In this document: piece after piece, positions 36,961-45,767 of the stretch
How the letters are laid out: each line of letters begins with the position of its first letter
Numbering within the stretch: the first letter of the stretch is position 1
Source of the DNA: Solibacillus sp. FSL R5-0449
GTDB taxonomy: Bacteria; Bacillota; Bacilli; Bacillales_A; Planococcaceae
DNA: 64,000 nucleotides
Direction of reading: 5' to 3'
Assembly: GCF_037975215.1 (NCBI RefSeq)
Contig: NZ_CP150239.1
Coordinates: forward strand, 1,712,001-1,776,000
Program-made: the position numbers and the translations under genes
The notes under the pieces: generated by a model
The model's database searches: none
What the model saw: the letters and a program-made list of their open reading frames with translations, nothing else
What the model was told of the DNA's origin: nothing

Positions 36961-36977
36961 TAAAATTACCTCCTATT

Positions 36978-37550
36978 TTACTTCGTCTGGTTTGGAATAA
37001 CTACTTCCAACTCTATTTTATCATTCGGTAAATCAATTTCCTTTGCGCGCACTCTCGAACCACTTGCGATATTAATGCGCGACAGATCCACATATATTTC
37101 TTCGTCATTTGGCTTTACCGTTATCCAGTTTGGAAAATTAACCGCATCATCAATCATTTTCAGAACCGTTTTCGGAGGAATATTTACCTTGCCCACATGG
37201 ACAGCCTCTTGACTCAGTGTAATATTACCATTATTTACAACTGGGATGAAATCCATCTGTATCGGTAATTCAATATTAAAAACAGTTAAAGTACTGTATA
37301 AATAGATTTTATCATCCACTGTCAGCTCTACTGGAACCGGTGACTGGTTCATAGCTTCCGATAAATATTGTTTTGCAATTGCTTCGAATTCTTTCGCTGT
37401 CGTTTCTACCGTCAGTATATTGCCCTCTACTTGGAGTGGCGGCTGTTCGGTAGCCTGTTTAACGTCGGCAGTTATTAAATAGAGCAATGTGGCGAATGTT
37501 ATGAGTACTGCTCCAGCCAATAGTAAAAATGCGACTTTCCATTTGTTCAT
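36978..37550 (-). CDS. ypmS: YpmS family membrane-anchored protein (DUF2140)
   Basis: 190 residues: N-terminal membrane span (about 5-28), then an extracellular beta-rich domain of the DUF2140 family (LTVDDKIYLYSTLTVFNIELPIQMDFIPVV, PPKTVLKMID). Function unknown; always near ypmR in Bacillus. ATG 37550 lies 4 bases after the ypmR stop with GAGGAGTGA as RBS; the in-frame TTG 37565 overlaps ypmR. Confidence 0.85.
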   Translation of the reverse strand: MNKWKVAFLLLAGAVLITFATLLYLITADVKQATEQPPLQVEGNILTVETTAKEFEAIAKQYLSEAMNQSPVPVELTVDDKIYLYSTLTVFNIELPIQMDFIPVVNNGNITLSQEAVHVGKVNIPPKTVLKMIDDAVNFPNWITVKPNDEEIYVDLSRINIASGSRVRAKEIDLPNDKIELEVVIPNQTK

Positions 37551-37554
37551 CTTC

Positions 37555-38466
37555 TCACTCCTCAAATCCTAATAAACCGTCTGACATCTGCTCAATATCA
37601 CATTGTTGCATTGTTTCAATGATACGCTTTGTCATACGATCATATCCTGTGCTATTCGGATGAAAGAAGTCTACATGATATACCATATCCTCATTTGATA
37701 CAAATAAATCCTCTACAGATACGAAACACGCATTTTCATCTGTGGCAGCAAGCTTTTCGATTTCTTCATTCCACTCCGAAATAATCGGATCAAAAGGTGT
37801 TATTTCATCGACTACGATTGAAAAGGGATTATAAAACCCGACTAAAATAATCGGTGCCTCAGGATTTACTTTGCGAATTTCAGCTATGACTTTTTCGTAA
37901 CGCTCAGCAAAGCGGGGCAATTCCTTATCAAACATAGATTTTTTCATTGAAAACAAATTCTTTTTAACAATTTTCATTACATCATTACCACCGAGCGTAA
38001 TCGTAATCAGATTTGCTTTTTGCAGCTCTTCTTCATAGTGGCCACGCTCAAGTAGACTTAGCAGCTGGTCACTGCGTCTACCATTTTTACCTCGATTATC
38101 GAGTTCCACTTCCTCTACCATCGGCCATTTTTCCAGCTCCTGCTGCAGACGAATTGTATAGCCATAATCCTGTGTTTCATCTCCAACACCACGTGTAAGT
38201 GAATCACCTAATGCTAAATAAAAAACCGATTGTGCATTTTCTTCCTTACGATCAGACCAGTCTAGTTGAAATACATCATTTATAATATCAAAAAAGCTCG
38301 TTGCGACTGTTTCTTCGTTTTCGGCTTCTTCTTCTGATATAGACAACTCATTATTATCACTGGATGAATTGTCGGATTGTTGTGCTTCTTCTATTTGTGG
38401 GTCAATTGTAACGGAGCATGCGGACAAGAAAATGACAGCTAATGATGTGAGTACTAACCGCCACAT
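37555..38466 (-). CDS. ypmR: YpmR: SGNH/GDSL-type lipoprotein hydrolase
   Basis: 303-residue lipoprotein (lipobox LSAC, Cys17), an acidic Ser/Asn/Glu linker, then an SGNH hydrolase domain: block I GDSLTRGVGD with the catalytic Ser, block III GGNDV, and block V DFFHPNSTGYDRM with Asp and His. Probably acts on lipids or cell-envelope esters outside the membrane; substrate unknown. Translation is linked to ypmS. Confidence 0.88.
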   Translation of the reverse strand: MWRLVLTSLAVIFLSACSVTIDPQIEEAQQSDNSSSDNNELSISEEEAENEETVATSFFDIINDVFQLDWSDRKEENAQSVFYLALGDSLTRGVGDETQDYGYTIRLQQELEKWPMVEEVELDNRGKNGRRSDQLLSLLERGHYEEELQKANLITITLGGNDVMKIVKKNLFSMKKSMFDKELPRFAERYEKVIAEIRKVNPEAPIILVGFYNPFSIVVDEITPFDPIISEWNEEIEKLAATDENACFVSVEDLFVSNEDMVYHVDFFHPNSTGYDRMTKRIIETMQQCDIEQMSDGLLGFEE

Positions 38467-38577
38467 GCAACTTCCCCCTTTTTATTTTGTTATTTCATTA
38501 TAAAATATTTTCCTTATCTTTAGGAATGTTTTGCCTATAAAAATAGTGATATATCAGAAAATATTTTTTCACTTTAC

Positions 38578-38620
38578 AAAAAAAGTAATTCTAAAGTTAA
38601 TATTCTTTAGAATTACCTTT
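38578..38620 (-). terminator. Terminator of the DegV gene
   Basis: GTAATTCTAAAG (38585-38596) / CTTTAGAATTAC (38605-38616), minus-strand T-run. Confidence 0.85.
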
Positions 38621-38623
38621 TAC

Positions 38624-39469
38624 CTATTCTGTATAATAAATAAAACCGATTGCACCTTCACCTGTATGTGTACTGATAACCGGCGAAGTAAAGGCAACTT
38701 CAACTTGCCCTGTATAGCCTGTTGCTTTTACCTGTTCAATCAACGGATTCACTAAAGTATCCAACGAATTTGCATGGGAGATGCCGACACCTGCCACTTT
38801 TTTGCCTTGAGTATCCTTTTCAAATTCACTCATTAAATATTTCACCACTTGCTTATAACTGCGCGGTTTTGCACAAATCGTCACTTCCCCAATATCCAAG
38901 TGACCAATCGGCTTAATATTCAACAAAGAACTGACAACTGCCTTACCTTTTCCGATTCGGCCGCCCTTCACCATGTTTTCCAATGTGTCCAATGCAACAA
39001 AAAGACGTGTGTTTTCACGTACTCGATTCACACCTGCAACAATTTCCTCCACAGAAGCACCTGCATTGCGTAAACGGATCGCTTCACGAAGCTGGAATGC
39101 CAATCCAAAAGCTATATAACGTGAATCTATTACAGTAACGTCAGAATCACTCATTTGTGATGCTTGATTGGCTGACTGATAGGTACCGCTCATATTGCCT
39201 GTCATATGGATCGATACAATTTTTGAACCATCTTTTCCAAGTTCGTCATATAATTCTTTAAATGCACCTGGAGACGGCTGAGAACTTTTTGGCAGTTCTT
39301 TTGCTGTTTTTAGTAACTCAATAAATGTATCCGGTTGCAAATTTACACGATCTGTATACGTTTTTTCATCAATTTGAACTGTTAGTGGTACTACATGAAT
39401 TCCATGTTCCTGAATTTCTGCGTCTGTTAAATCGCAAGTTGAATCTGTTACGATATGAATTTGACTCAA
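38624..39469 (-). CDS. DegV family fatty-acid-binding protein
   Basis: DegV/FakB family protein of 281 residues that presents fatty acids to a kinase (FakA) in Gram-positive bacteria. Signature IVTDSTCDL at the start, SSQPSPGAF, SGTYQSA and the lipid-contact HTGEGAIGF near the end. I prefer TTG 39469, 10 bases after AAAGGA; GTG 39478 is almost touching it. Position between ypmR and hlyIII follows the Bacillus order. Confidence 0.88.
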   Translation of the reverse strand: MSQIHIVTDSTCDLTDAEIQEHGIHVVPLTVQIDEKTYTDRVNLQPDTFIELLKTAKELPKSSQPSPGAFKELYDELGKDGSKIVSIHMTGNMSGTYQSANQASQMSDSDVTVIDSRYIAFGLAFQLREAIRLRNAGASVEEIVAGVNRVRENTRLFVALDTLENMVKGGRIGKGKAVVSSLLNIKPIGHLDIGEVTICAKPRSYKQVVKYLMSEFEKDTQGKKVAGVGISHANSLDTLVNPLIEQVKATGYTGQVEVAFTSPVISTHTGEGAIGFIYYTE

Positions 39470-39666
39470 AGAAAACACATCCTTTATCTATCTTCCTTAC
39501 TATTATAAAGAAATCATATTTGTTTACCAATATGACATTTGTCATTGAAGAATGACCCCGTTTATCACTATTTACATATGACATATAGCAGTATAACATC
39601 ATGACATCCATCTATCACGAATAATTTGATTAATTGTTATACTAATATAGAGGAGCGTGATGACAC

Positions 39667-40311
39667 ATGCACAATTTAGACGCATTTGACTATAAAAACT
39701 GGAAAGAAGAACTTTGGAATGCCATTACACATGGGATTGGGCTTGCCATCAGCATACCTGCCTGCATACTATTAATCATCCATTCATCAGTATACGGCAC
39801 GGCAGTACATATTACTTCCTACGCTATTTTTGGCGCATCTTTAATTTTACTGTTTCTAATGTCGACATTATTACATAGTGTTCCGGAAAAATATAAACGG
39901 TTCTTTTCAATACTGGACCATTCATCAATTTATATATTGATTGCTGGTACTTATACCCCGTTTTTACTAATTGCAATCGGGGGCGTGACAGGCATTGTCA
40001 TGCTGTGTATTATTTGGTTTATTGCCATATTAGGCGTTGTGTTCAAATGTTTGTTCATTCACCGATTCGAGAAATTGTCATTGCTGCTTTATATTTTCAT
40101 GGGCTGGCTTATCATTTTCGCTATACGGCCACTATATGAATATTTAACGTTTGATGGTTTTATGCTGATGCTTATTGGCGGATTGCTGTTTACATTTGGG
40201 GCAATTTTTTATGCATGGACCCGCCTTCCGTACAATCATGCAATTTGGCATTTATTCGTTATTGCTGGATGTGGATGCATGGTGGCTTGTGTATATATTT
40301 ATTTAATATAA
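39667..40311 (+). CDS. Hemolysin III family membrane protein (PAQR-like)
   Basis: 214 residues, seven membrane spans, of the YplQ/HlyIII family related to PAQR receptors. The conserved metal-ligand pattern is visible: LWNAITHGIGLA, S-x3-H in FLMSTLLHS, LDHSSIYILIAGTYTPF, and the C-terminal YNHAIWHLFV. Role unknown; a hydrolase or receptor-like function is inference. RBS GAGGAG-cgtgatgacac precedes the ATG. Confidence 0.88.
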   Translation: MHNLDAFDYKNWKEELWNAITHGIGLAISIPACILLIIHSSVYGTAVHITSYAIFGASLILLFLMSTLLHSVPEKYKRFFSILDHSSIYILIAGTYTPFLLIAIGGVTGIVMLCIIWFIAILGVVFKCLFIHRFEKLSLLLYIFMGWLIIFAIRPLYEYLTFDGFMLMLIGGLLFTFGAIFYAWTRLPYNHAIWHLFVIAGCGCMVACVYIYLI

Positions 40312-40355
40312 AAGTAAAGGACATGCTGAAAAATTGATTCAGCATGTCCTTTTAC
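40312..40355. terminator. Bidirectional terminator
   Basis: AAAGGACATGCTGAA / TTCAGCATGTCCTTTT between convergent hlyIII and dfrA. Confidence 0.9.
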
Positions 40356-40357
40356 AG

Positions 40358-40828
40358 TTATTTTTCATAAATACAATACTGGAATGTATAGCCATCTTCT
40401 GACTCAATCGGTTCAAGACATGATACTTTTTTCCATTCATCGTATGACGGGAAATAAGTGTCCCCTTTAAAGCTGTGATTGATGAGCGTAATATATAATC
40501 GATCGGCAATTGCCATCGATTGCTCAAATATTTGAGCACCGCCAATAATCATCACTTCTTCTTCACCTTCAACAAGCGCCAACGCTTCATCCAGGCTCCC
40601 TACAACTTCGATTCCTTCAGCTGTAAAGTCTTCATTCCTTGTAATGACAATATTTCGGCGGCCAGGTAATGGTCGTCCGATTGAATCATAGGTTTTCCGG
40701 CCCATAATCATCGGTTTTCCCATTGTCATTTCCTTAAAGTATTTCAAATCCCCAGGTAAATACCACGGCAAATCGTTTTGATAGCCAATAACCCGGTTTT
40801 CATCATGCGCTACGATTAATGAAATCAT
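40358..40828 (-). CDS. dfrA: Dihydrofolate reductase
   Basis: Reduces dihydrofolate to tetrahydrofolate; 156 residues. Start MISLIVAHDENRVIGYQNDLPWYLPGDLK contains the substrate-binding Asp/Trp region; MGRKTYDSIGRPLPGR binds NADPH; IGGAQIF is intact. It follows thyA by 12 bp and regenerates the folate that ThyA oxidises. RBS AAAGGGGGA. Confidence 0.95.
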   Translation of the reverse strand: MISLIVAHDENRVIGYQNDLPWYLPGDLKYFKEMTMGKPMIMGRKTYDSIGRPLPGRRNIVITRNEDFTAEGIEVVGSLDEALALVEGEEEVMIIGGAQIFEQSMAIADRLYITLINHSFKGDTYFPSYDEWKKVSCLEPIESEDGYTFQYCIYEK

Positions 40829-40840
40829 GGAGATCCCCCT

Positions 40841-41818
40841 TTATACCGCAATCGGTGCTTTAATTGATGGATGCGGATGATACCCCTCCAACGAAATGTC
40901 TTCCATTTCAAAATCAAAGATCGATTGCTTTTCCAGATTTAACTTTAAGATCGGCAATTGCTTCGGTTCACGTGTAAGCTGTTCTTTTACTTGTTCAAAA
41001 TGGTTTGAATAAATATGGGTATCGGCCATGCTATGCACAAACTCACCAACCTCAAGCCCACATTCATGCGCGATTAAATGCGTCAGCAATGCATAGCTCG
41101 CAATGTTGAATGGTACCCCAAGAAATGAATCCGCACTTCGCTGTGTAAGCATACAGCTTAATTTACCGTCAGCAACATAAAATTGGAACATGGCATGGCA
41201 TGGCGGTAAAGCCGCTTTACTGCCCTTTCCTCCTGCATCGATCACATCTTCCGGATTCCACGCATTTACGATAATGCGACGGGAATCCGGGTTATGTTTA
41301 ATTAAATCGATTGCATCCTGTAATTGATCGATCGATTCACCTTCTGATGTTGTCCAATTACGCCACTGTTTCCCATAAACATTACCCAAATCACCGTATT
41401 TCGAAGCAAATTCATCATCATGTAATACGCGTTCACAAAACGAAGAAAGCTCTGTTTGATACTGTTCATTAAATCCTTCATCGATCAGGCAGCGTCTTCC
41501 AAAATCGCTCATATCAGGTCCACTGTACTCTTCTGATTCTACCCACTTTTTGAATGCCCATTCGTCCCATATATGGTTATTATTCTGAAGCAAATAGCGA
41601 ATATTCGTATCCCCTTTTATAAACCATAGAAGTTCACTTGCCACGAGTTTGAATGGCACGCGCTTCGTCGTTAGAAGCGGAAAGCCTTCCTGTAAATTAA
41701 AGCGCATCTGATAGCCAAAAACGCTGCGTGTCCCTGTTCCTGTACGGTCAGATTTATCGGTACCGTTGTCCATAATATATTGCAATAAATTTAAATATGT
41801 ATGATCTGCATGTGTCAA
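40841..41818 (-). CDS. thyA: Thymidylate synthase ThyA
   Basis: Makes dTMP from dUMP with methylene-THF. About 325 residues, the long form with an insert of roughly 50 residues ([14 protein letters not shown]... region) as in L. casei and S. aureus enzymes. Catalytic Cys in [20 protein letters not shown] phosphate loop, and [21 protein letters not shown] 41818 is 8 bases after TTAGGAG; the in-frame GTG 41827 overlaps that RBS. Operon thyA-dfrA. Confidence 0.94.
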   Translation of the reverse strand: MTHADHTYLNLLQYIMDNGTDKSDRTGTGTRSVFGYQMRFNLQEGFPLLTTKRVPFKLVASELLWFIKGDTNIRYLLQNNNHIWDEWAFKKWVESEEYSGPDMSDFGRRCLIDEGFNEQYQTELSSFCERVLHDDEFASKYGDLGNVYGKQWRNWTTSEGESIDQLQDAIDLIKHNPDSRRIIVNAWNPEDVIDAGGKGSKAALPPCHAMFQFYVADGKLSCMLTQRSADSFLGVPFNIASYALLTHLIAHECGLEVGEFVHSMADTHIYSNHFEQVKEQLTREPKQLPILKLNLEKQSIFDFEMEDISLEGYHPHPSIKAPIAV

Positions 41819-41967
41819 TATTTTCACTCCTAAAGAATGTTCTCCGTGTTTATTATATAGACTTATGATGAGAATAACACATAATCTGCAAAATCGAACC
41901 GAAAAGACTACATAGAATTTTAATATGTGATATAGAAATCAATCTGTATGTATTAAAAAAGTGCACA

Positions 41968-42012
41968 ATAAAAGGCGCTACTCGTATTTCGTCTGCTGAG
42001 TAGCGCCTTTAG
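41968..42012 (-). terminator. Terminator of the 63-residue gene
   Basis: AAAGGCGCTACTC (41971-41983) / GAGTAGCGCCTTT (41998-42010). Confidence 0.8.
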
Positions 42013-42059
42013 TCAAATGTGTCTAAGTCATCGTATAGCTCAATCGTTTGCGTCAATTT

Positions 42060-42251
42060 TTATGTTGCCTCCCTAAGTATTGTTTTGTTGTTTTCAAGAA
42101 TTTGAATCATTTGAAGTAAAATTTTGTCCTCAATTTTTTGAGTACCATTAACTTCTTTCGCAATAATTTTTGTTAATTCCAAAATTGTATTTACGTCGAG
42201 CTTATGTTTTTCCGCTAATTGGAATGCTCGCCCTAACTGACCGGTTATCAT
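42060..42251 (-). CDS. Small uncharacterised helical protein
   Basis: 63 residues (MITGQLGRAFQLAEKHKLD...), predicted all-helical, soluble, slightly basic. I do not recognise the family. A very strong RBS (AAAGGAGGA) 7 bases before ATG and a dedicated terminator support a real gene. Confidence 0.6.
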   Translation of the reverse strand: MITGQLGRAFQLAEKHKLDVNTILELTKIIAKEVNGTQKIEDKILLQMIQILENNKTILREAT

Positions 42252-42686
42252 CGGCAGTCCTCCTTTTTACTATAGTATACAAATATTATACCTCGAGTTA
42301 CATAAAAATTCACCTTTAATTTTCAAATTTTTCGTAAATTACACGAAAAAATAAAGGTTCTTTTTCCATCCTCATAGTAATAATATGATAAATCTCCAAA
42401 TACTCTACTAACAACGTTAAATAAATAACTTTCGCATTAATTATTACGAAATCAGAACTATATATTTCCCTTCAGATTGCTGCAGATATTAATTCCTATT
42501 TTTAATTATTTTTATTTTTAAGTGACCTTTTTTATTCGTATTTTGATACATTTTCTTTTAAAAAAAATGAAGTATAAACAAGCAGTTACCGGGAAAAATA
42601 CAAGCAGAAATAGATACTTGAATTTCTTTAGTATGTGATTTACATACCGATGAACTTCTTTATCTAAAATAAAGGAGATGTTTTAA
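42252..42686. other. 435-bp gap before the DUF378 gene
   Basis: No ORF with an RBS seen. AT-rich DNA with a GTATGT (42631-42636) / ACATAC (42642-42647) inverted repeat 40 bp before the DUF378 start and a possible sigma-B promoter at 42572-42596. Confidence 0.4.
42572..42596 (+). promoter_or_regulatory. Possible sigma-B promoter of the DUF378 gene
   Basis: GTATAA (42572-42577), 13 bp, GGGAAA (42591-42596), similar to sigma-B GTTTAA-N12/15-GGGWAW. Weak match; no experimental basis. Confidence 0.3.
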
Positions 42687-43022
42687 ATGGGAGCATTATA
42701 TAGAATTGCCCTCGTACTCGTAATTATTGGAGCAATTAACTGGGGACTTATCGGCTTTTTCAAATTTGATCTAGTCGCATCTTTATTTGGCGGACAAACT
42801 GCCGGATTATCACGAATCATTTATGCACTTGTCGGTCTTGCCGGTCTTGCATGCATTCCGCTGTTAATGAAAAACCTTGATGAAGAGGACAATGCAACCG
42901 TTACACATACAAGAGCAACAAATAGACCGAACTATAATATGGAAGCTGGGAAAGAAGCTGATTTCTCAGAATACGCAAAGCAAAAGAACAAAAACAACAA
43001 AAATGAAGAAAATGAAAAGTAA
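42687..43022 (+). CDS. DUF378 family membrane protein (YuzA-like)
   Basis: 111 residues: two membrane spans with the DUF378 hallmark IGAINWGLIGFFKFDLVASLFGG, then GLSRIIYALVGLAGL, and a polar Asn/Lys/Glu-rich C-terminal tail of about 45 residues. Function unknown. RBS AAAGGAG, 10 bases before the ATG. Confidence 0.88.
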   Translation: MGALYRIALVLVIIGAINWGLIGFFKFDLVASLFGGQTAGLSRIIYALVGLAGLACIPLLMKNLDEEDNATVTHTRATNRPNYNMEAGKEADFSEYAKQKNKNNKNEENEK

Positions 43023-43035
43023 TAAAAATTAAATA

Positions 43036-43078
43036 CTAAAAAAGACCAGGCTCTGTAATGAGTACCTGGTCTTTTTAA
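43036..43078 (+). terminator. Terminator of the DUF378 gene
   Basis: AAAAAGACCAGG (43039-43050) / CCTGGTCTTTTT (43065-43076). Confidence 0.9.
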
Positions 43079-43115
43079 GGAATTAAAAGCTTGGGAAGCA
43101 ATTCTCTCAAAAAAT

Positions 43116-43220
43116 TCATAATAAACCGGTAATTAATTTTATCCATCCGAAAATTGAGGTCCATAATATTATACTTAAAATCAGCCCATTAAATAAACCT
43201 ACGAAGAATTTGTTTTCCAA
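43116..43220 (-). CDS. 34-residue single-span membrane protein
   Basis: TTG 43220, 8 bases after GGAG, opens 34 codons: MENKFFVGLFNGL, a hydrophobic helix containing WTSIFGWIKL, stop TGA. Hydrophobic one-span composition and good RBS spacing suggest a genuine mini-protein of the kind common in Bacillales. I see no named family. The remaining 43221-43348 holds nothing else recognisable. Confidence 0.55.
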   Translation of the reverse strand: MENKFFVGLFNGLILSIILWTSIFGWIKLITGLL

Positions 43221-43347
43221 CCTTACCACTCCCTAAACTAATGGTTGGCCAATCGGTAACTATTTAAGCTTTGGTTCCTGAGGTTTCTTTTGGTAATGGA
43301 TGGAAAGAAAGTATGAGATGCTAATATTGTGGAGAATATTTGTTGTA

Positions 43348-43381
43348 CATAAAAAAGCACCCGACCTATTGACGGGTGCTG
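43348..43381 (-). terminator. Terminator of ypjP
   Basis: Minus strand AGCACCCG / CGGGTGCT followed by TTTTTA. Confidence 0.85.
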
Positions 43382-43386
43382 CATTG

Positions 43387-43989
43387 CTATGATAACCACT
43401 TAGGCGGTGTATTTTTGCTCCAGTATATCTCGCCTAGGTCGTAATGCTTTGAATAATTGTCTTCATACGTATGATAGTGGAAATTGTAGTAGTAGCCATC
43501 AAAAGGACGGTTCTCTGTTCGCACATGGAAACGGATTACGTCTGTTTTAGATTGATTGTCAACAATGTGGAAGATTTTTTCTGAATAATCACCACTCGGT
43601 TTTTCGGAAACCGTTAAGTTACGCAGCATATCATCGCCAATCCGGTCCACTGTCATCGCAATCGCTTCTTCGATTTTAGGGAAAATATTAGTTTCGAATT
43701 GTTGTTCAATAACCGGTCCGACTTTTGTTCCAAATTTTATGTATGATTGTTCTTTTGCTGCAGACACAAAGTCATCGGTTGTTGGCAGCGGTTTTTCATC
43801 AACAATAATATCGTCCAGCTGATAGGCAGCTGAAATATGGTTATCGCTTGGACGATCCAATACAGACTTCCCATGACGGTCTTCATCAAAATTTGCCCAA
43901 ATTTCATGCTTTGGTGTAATTAAACCAAACGATAATAACGCGACAGAAACAACAAGAGATTTGTAAATCCATTTTTTCAAGTCTATCAC
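43387..43989 (-). CDS. ypjP: YpjP family protein
   Basis: 200 residues: N-terminal signal/anchor (about 8-32), then a conserved domain of the YpjP family (PVIEQQFETNIFPKIEEAI, FHVRTENRPFDGYYYNFHYHTYED, GEIYWSKNTPPKW). Function unknown, extracytoplasmic. GTG 43989 is the longest start; TTG 43980, after GGGTGAT, is a reasonable alternative. Position next to thyA-dfrA matches B. subtilis. Confidence 0.85.
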   Translation of the reverse strand: MIDLKKWIYKSLVVSVALLSFGLITPKHEIWANFDEDRHGKSVLDRPSDNHISAAYQLDDIIVDEKPLPTTDDFVSAAKEQSYIKFGTKVGPVIEQQFETNIFPKIEEAIAMTVDRIGDDMLRNLTVSEKPSGDYSEKIFHIVDNQSKTDVIRFHVRTENRPFDGYYYNFHYHTYEDNYSKHYDLGEIYWSKNTPPKWLS

Positions 43990-44129
43990 CCACTTTTATT
44001 ATGTATAATTTTAAAACACTCTTCCTTAATATATACGAATATTTCAACAAATAGTTTCATCTTTATTGTAATCATTGTACAATAAAAAAGGAAGATATTG
44101 TAGGTTATATTAAGGGAGGTTGTAAAAAA

Positions 44130-44201
44130 ATGGACATTGTTATGGGTCTTGGATTATTACTAATGCTTGGGTATATGACTTCTTTATGCTTCACGGACTA
44201 A
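44130..44201 (+). CDS. 23-residue hydrophobic mini-protein
   Basis: ATG 44130 follows AAGGGAGG (44112-44119) by 10 bases and encodes 23 residues (MDIVMGLGLLLML...), one hydrophobic helix. A clean terminator begins 14 bases after the stop. RBS, ORF and terminator together form a complete tiny transcription unit. Function unknown. Confidence 0.6.
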   Translation: MDIVMGLGLLLMLGYMTSLCFTD

Positions 44202-44212
44202 TATTTTCTTAA

Positions 44213-44244
44213 GCGCCATCCAAACCGATTTGGATGGTTTTTTA
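44213..44244 (+). terminator. Terminator of the 23-residue gene
   Basis: CCATCCAAA (44217-44225) / TTTGGATGG (44229-44237) followed by TTTTTTATT. Confidence 0.9.
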
Positions 44245-44257
44245 TTCGGAGAATTGG

Positions 44258-44543
44258 ACAAGGGGCCCCCAAGTATTGGGGACCCCTTTAGTATTTAATA
44301 GATAGATTTATAAATAAATGAAAGTCTCAACCCGATCATCCGGGGAATTTATATTTATTCGGAGTGCACAACTCCAGTTTTAACCGCGGTAAAATTCTAC
44401 TAATCTCTTCTAACTTAAGCAACATAGTCCCAACCTTCTACTATGTCCTTGCAGCCCTGAAGCTTGCGCCAGTGTGAATAAGTATCTTCAAAAACACTAG
44501 CAGAAATGCCAATTCATTTATAGCACTATCTAAAATAGCACAT
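44258..44543 (-). ncRNA. Candidate structured non-coding RNA
   Basis: No ORF explains this stretch, yet the minus strand has a good promoter directly upstream and a series of hairpins in order: AGTGT/ACACT, ACATAGT/ACTATGT, TTTTA-CCGCGG-TAAAA, GGAGT/ACTCC, CCCG/CGGG, and a final GC-rich stem AAGGGG...CCCCTT at 44261-44288. The last stem lacks a strong T-run. I compared it by eye with 6S, SRP, T-box and several riboswitch patterns and could not match it. Confidence 0.45.
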
Positions 44544-44548
44544 AATTA

Positions 44549-44577
44549 ATCATAACACATATGTTCGCGTTTGTAAA
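44549..44577 (-). promoter_or_regulatory. sigma-A promoter of the RNA candidate
   Basis: Minus strand TTTACA (44572-44577), 17 bp, TATGAT (44549-44554); no protein gene lies downstream on that strand before ypjP. Confidence 0.6.
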
Positions 44578-44653
44578 CTGAATTTAGGCTCGTGCAAATT
44601 TCATTAATGTCCGCTATACTTGAAAAATCGGAATTCAAAGGAGCTATGTCAAG

Positions 44654-45709
44654 ATGAATGAAGTTGAAACAACATTATCAATCCAAATGAAACGGATGGC
44701 TGTTACATTGCTGGATATGCAGCAAAGCCGTTTTGTATCTGCAAGTGAAACAATGGATTTATCCGCACTTCAGTCTGAAGTGTATAATCAGTTTTTTGAA
44801 TCATACATAGATGCAACGATGAATAGTCCAAAATCTGTTGCATGTAAATTTTTAGACCGGGACAATGATATTCTGACGAAAATGAACCGTTATGTAGAAT
44901 ATCGAGATGACACTCATTTCCTATCATTAGCCAATGATTTATCAAATAAACTGTATCAAATTATGCAAACGGTATCGAACAGTAACGGTTCGGTCTTTGT
45001 TGCACATATTGAACTAATTGGCGAAGATTATATTTTACTGTTAAAGCTGGATCCGAAAGATGCAGTCCAGATTGATTTGGAAACATTGAATTTGAAAACT
45101 ATCGAAAATATATTACCAGATGCATCCAGCCGTGTACAAAAATGTGCACTTATCCGAATGAATTATGATCCGCTCGAAGAAAATGTTTATGTACTGGATA
45201 AACAATCGGATGGCGAACCGGCGAAGTTTTTCATGGAAACTTTCCTGCAGGCTACGCCAATCGCTTCCGACAAAAAGAAAACAAAAATGCTGATGAAGGA
45301 ATTATATGAAAAAATCGCGGAATCGCTCAACGAAGAGCAGACTCCGCAACTTCAAAGAGCAATTGACGAAGAGTTTGAACACGGGAAATATATTGAACTT
45401 GATGCTTCGGTCCACAATATTTACGAAGCAATCGCACCTCTGGAGAATCGGGAAGATTTTGTTGAGCAAGGTGCCAAATTGTTTATCAATGAGTTTACCG
45501 ACCGCAATCCTGACTTTACACCCACATTTGAAGTGAAACGGGATGATTTGCATGTCGTCTATAAATCGGCAGAAGGTGAGATTCTCTTCCGTTATGATAA
45601 AGGCTTGGACAATATTGATGTGAAGCACGATCAAGTAAGCGGTACGTATACGATCACTATCCGTGATGCTGATACAGTAGGGTTTACCCTTCATAAAAAA
45701 CCGCTATAA
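44654..45709 (+). CDS. Nucleoid-associated protein, NdpA/YejK-like
   Basis: 351-residue soluble protein resembling the NdpA (YejK, 37-kDa nucleoid protein) family: SNGSVFVAHIELIGEDYILLLKLDP, the EPAKFFMETFLQA segment, and a helical C-terminal half with GAKLFINEFTDRNPDFTPTFEVKRDDL. E. coli YejK is nucleoid-bound; the Gram-positive members are uncharacterised. Recognition is by pattern only. RBS AAAGGAG, 10 bases before ATG; a TATACT -10 box lies at 44615-44620. Confidence 0.6.
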   Translation: MNEVETTLSIQMKRMAVTLLDMQQSRFVSASETMDLSALQSEVYNQFFESYIDATMNSPKSVACKFLDRDNDILTKMNRYVEYRDDTHFLSLANDLSNKLYQIMQTVSNSNGSVFVAHIELIGEDYILLLKLDPKDAVQIDLETLNLKTIENILPDASSRVQKCALIRMNYDPLEENVYVLDKQSDGEPAKFFMETFLQATPIASDKKKTKMLMKELYEKIAESLNEEQTPQLQRAIDEEFEHGKYIELDASVHNIYEAIAPLENREDFVEQGAKLFINEFTDRNPDFTPTFEVKRDDLHVVYKSAEGEILFRYDKGLDNIDVKHDQVSGTYTITIRDADTVGFTLHKKPL

Positions 45710-45728
45710 GCTTACTAATATAATCAAT

Positions 45729-45764
45729 ATAAAAGAGGCTGTGTTTTTCACAGCCCCTTTTTGC
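45729..45764. terminator. Bidirectional terminator
   Basis: AAGAGGCTGTG / CACAGCCCCTTTTT between the convergent genes. Confidence 0.85.
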
Positions 45765-45767
45765 AAT

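Noticed and set aside
44258-44543. T-box, 6S, SRP or glmS-type RNA
   Set aside because: An ACCGCGG string recalls a T-box, but the GGGTGG element and antiterminator are missing; the other families' conserved cores are absent by eye.
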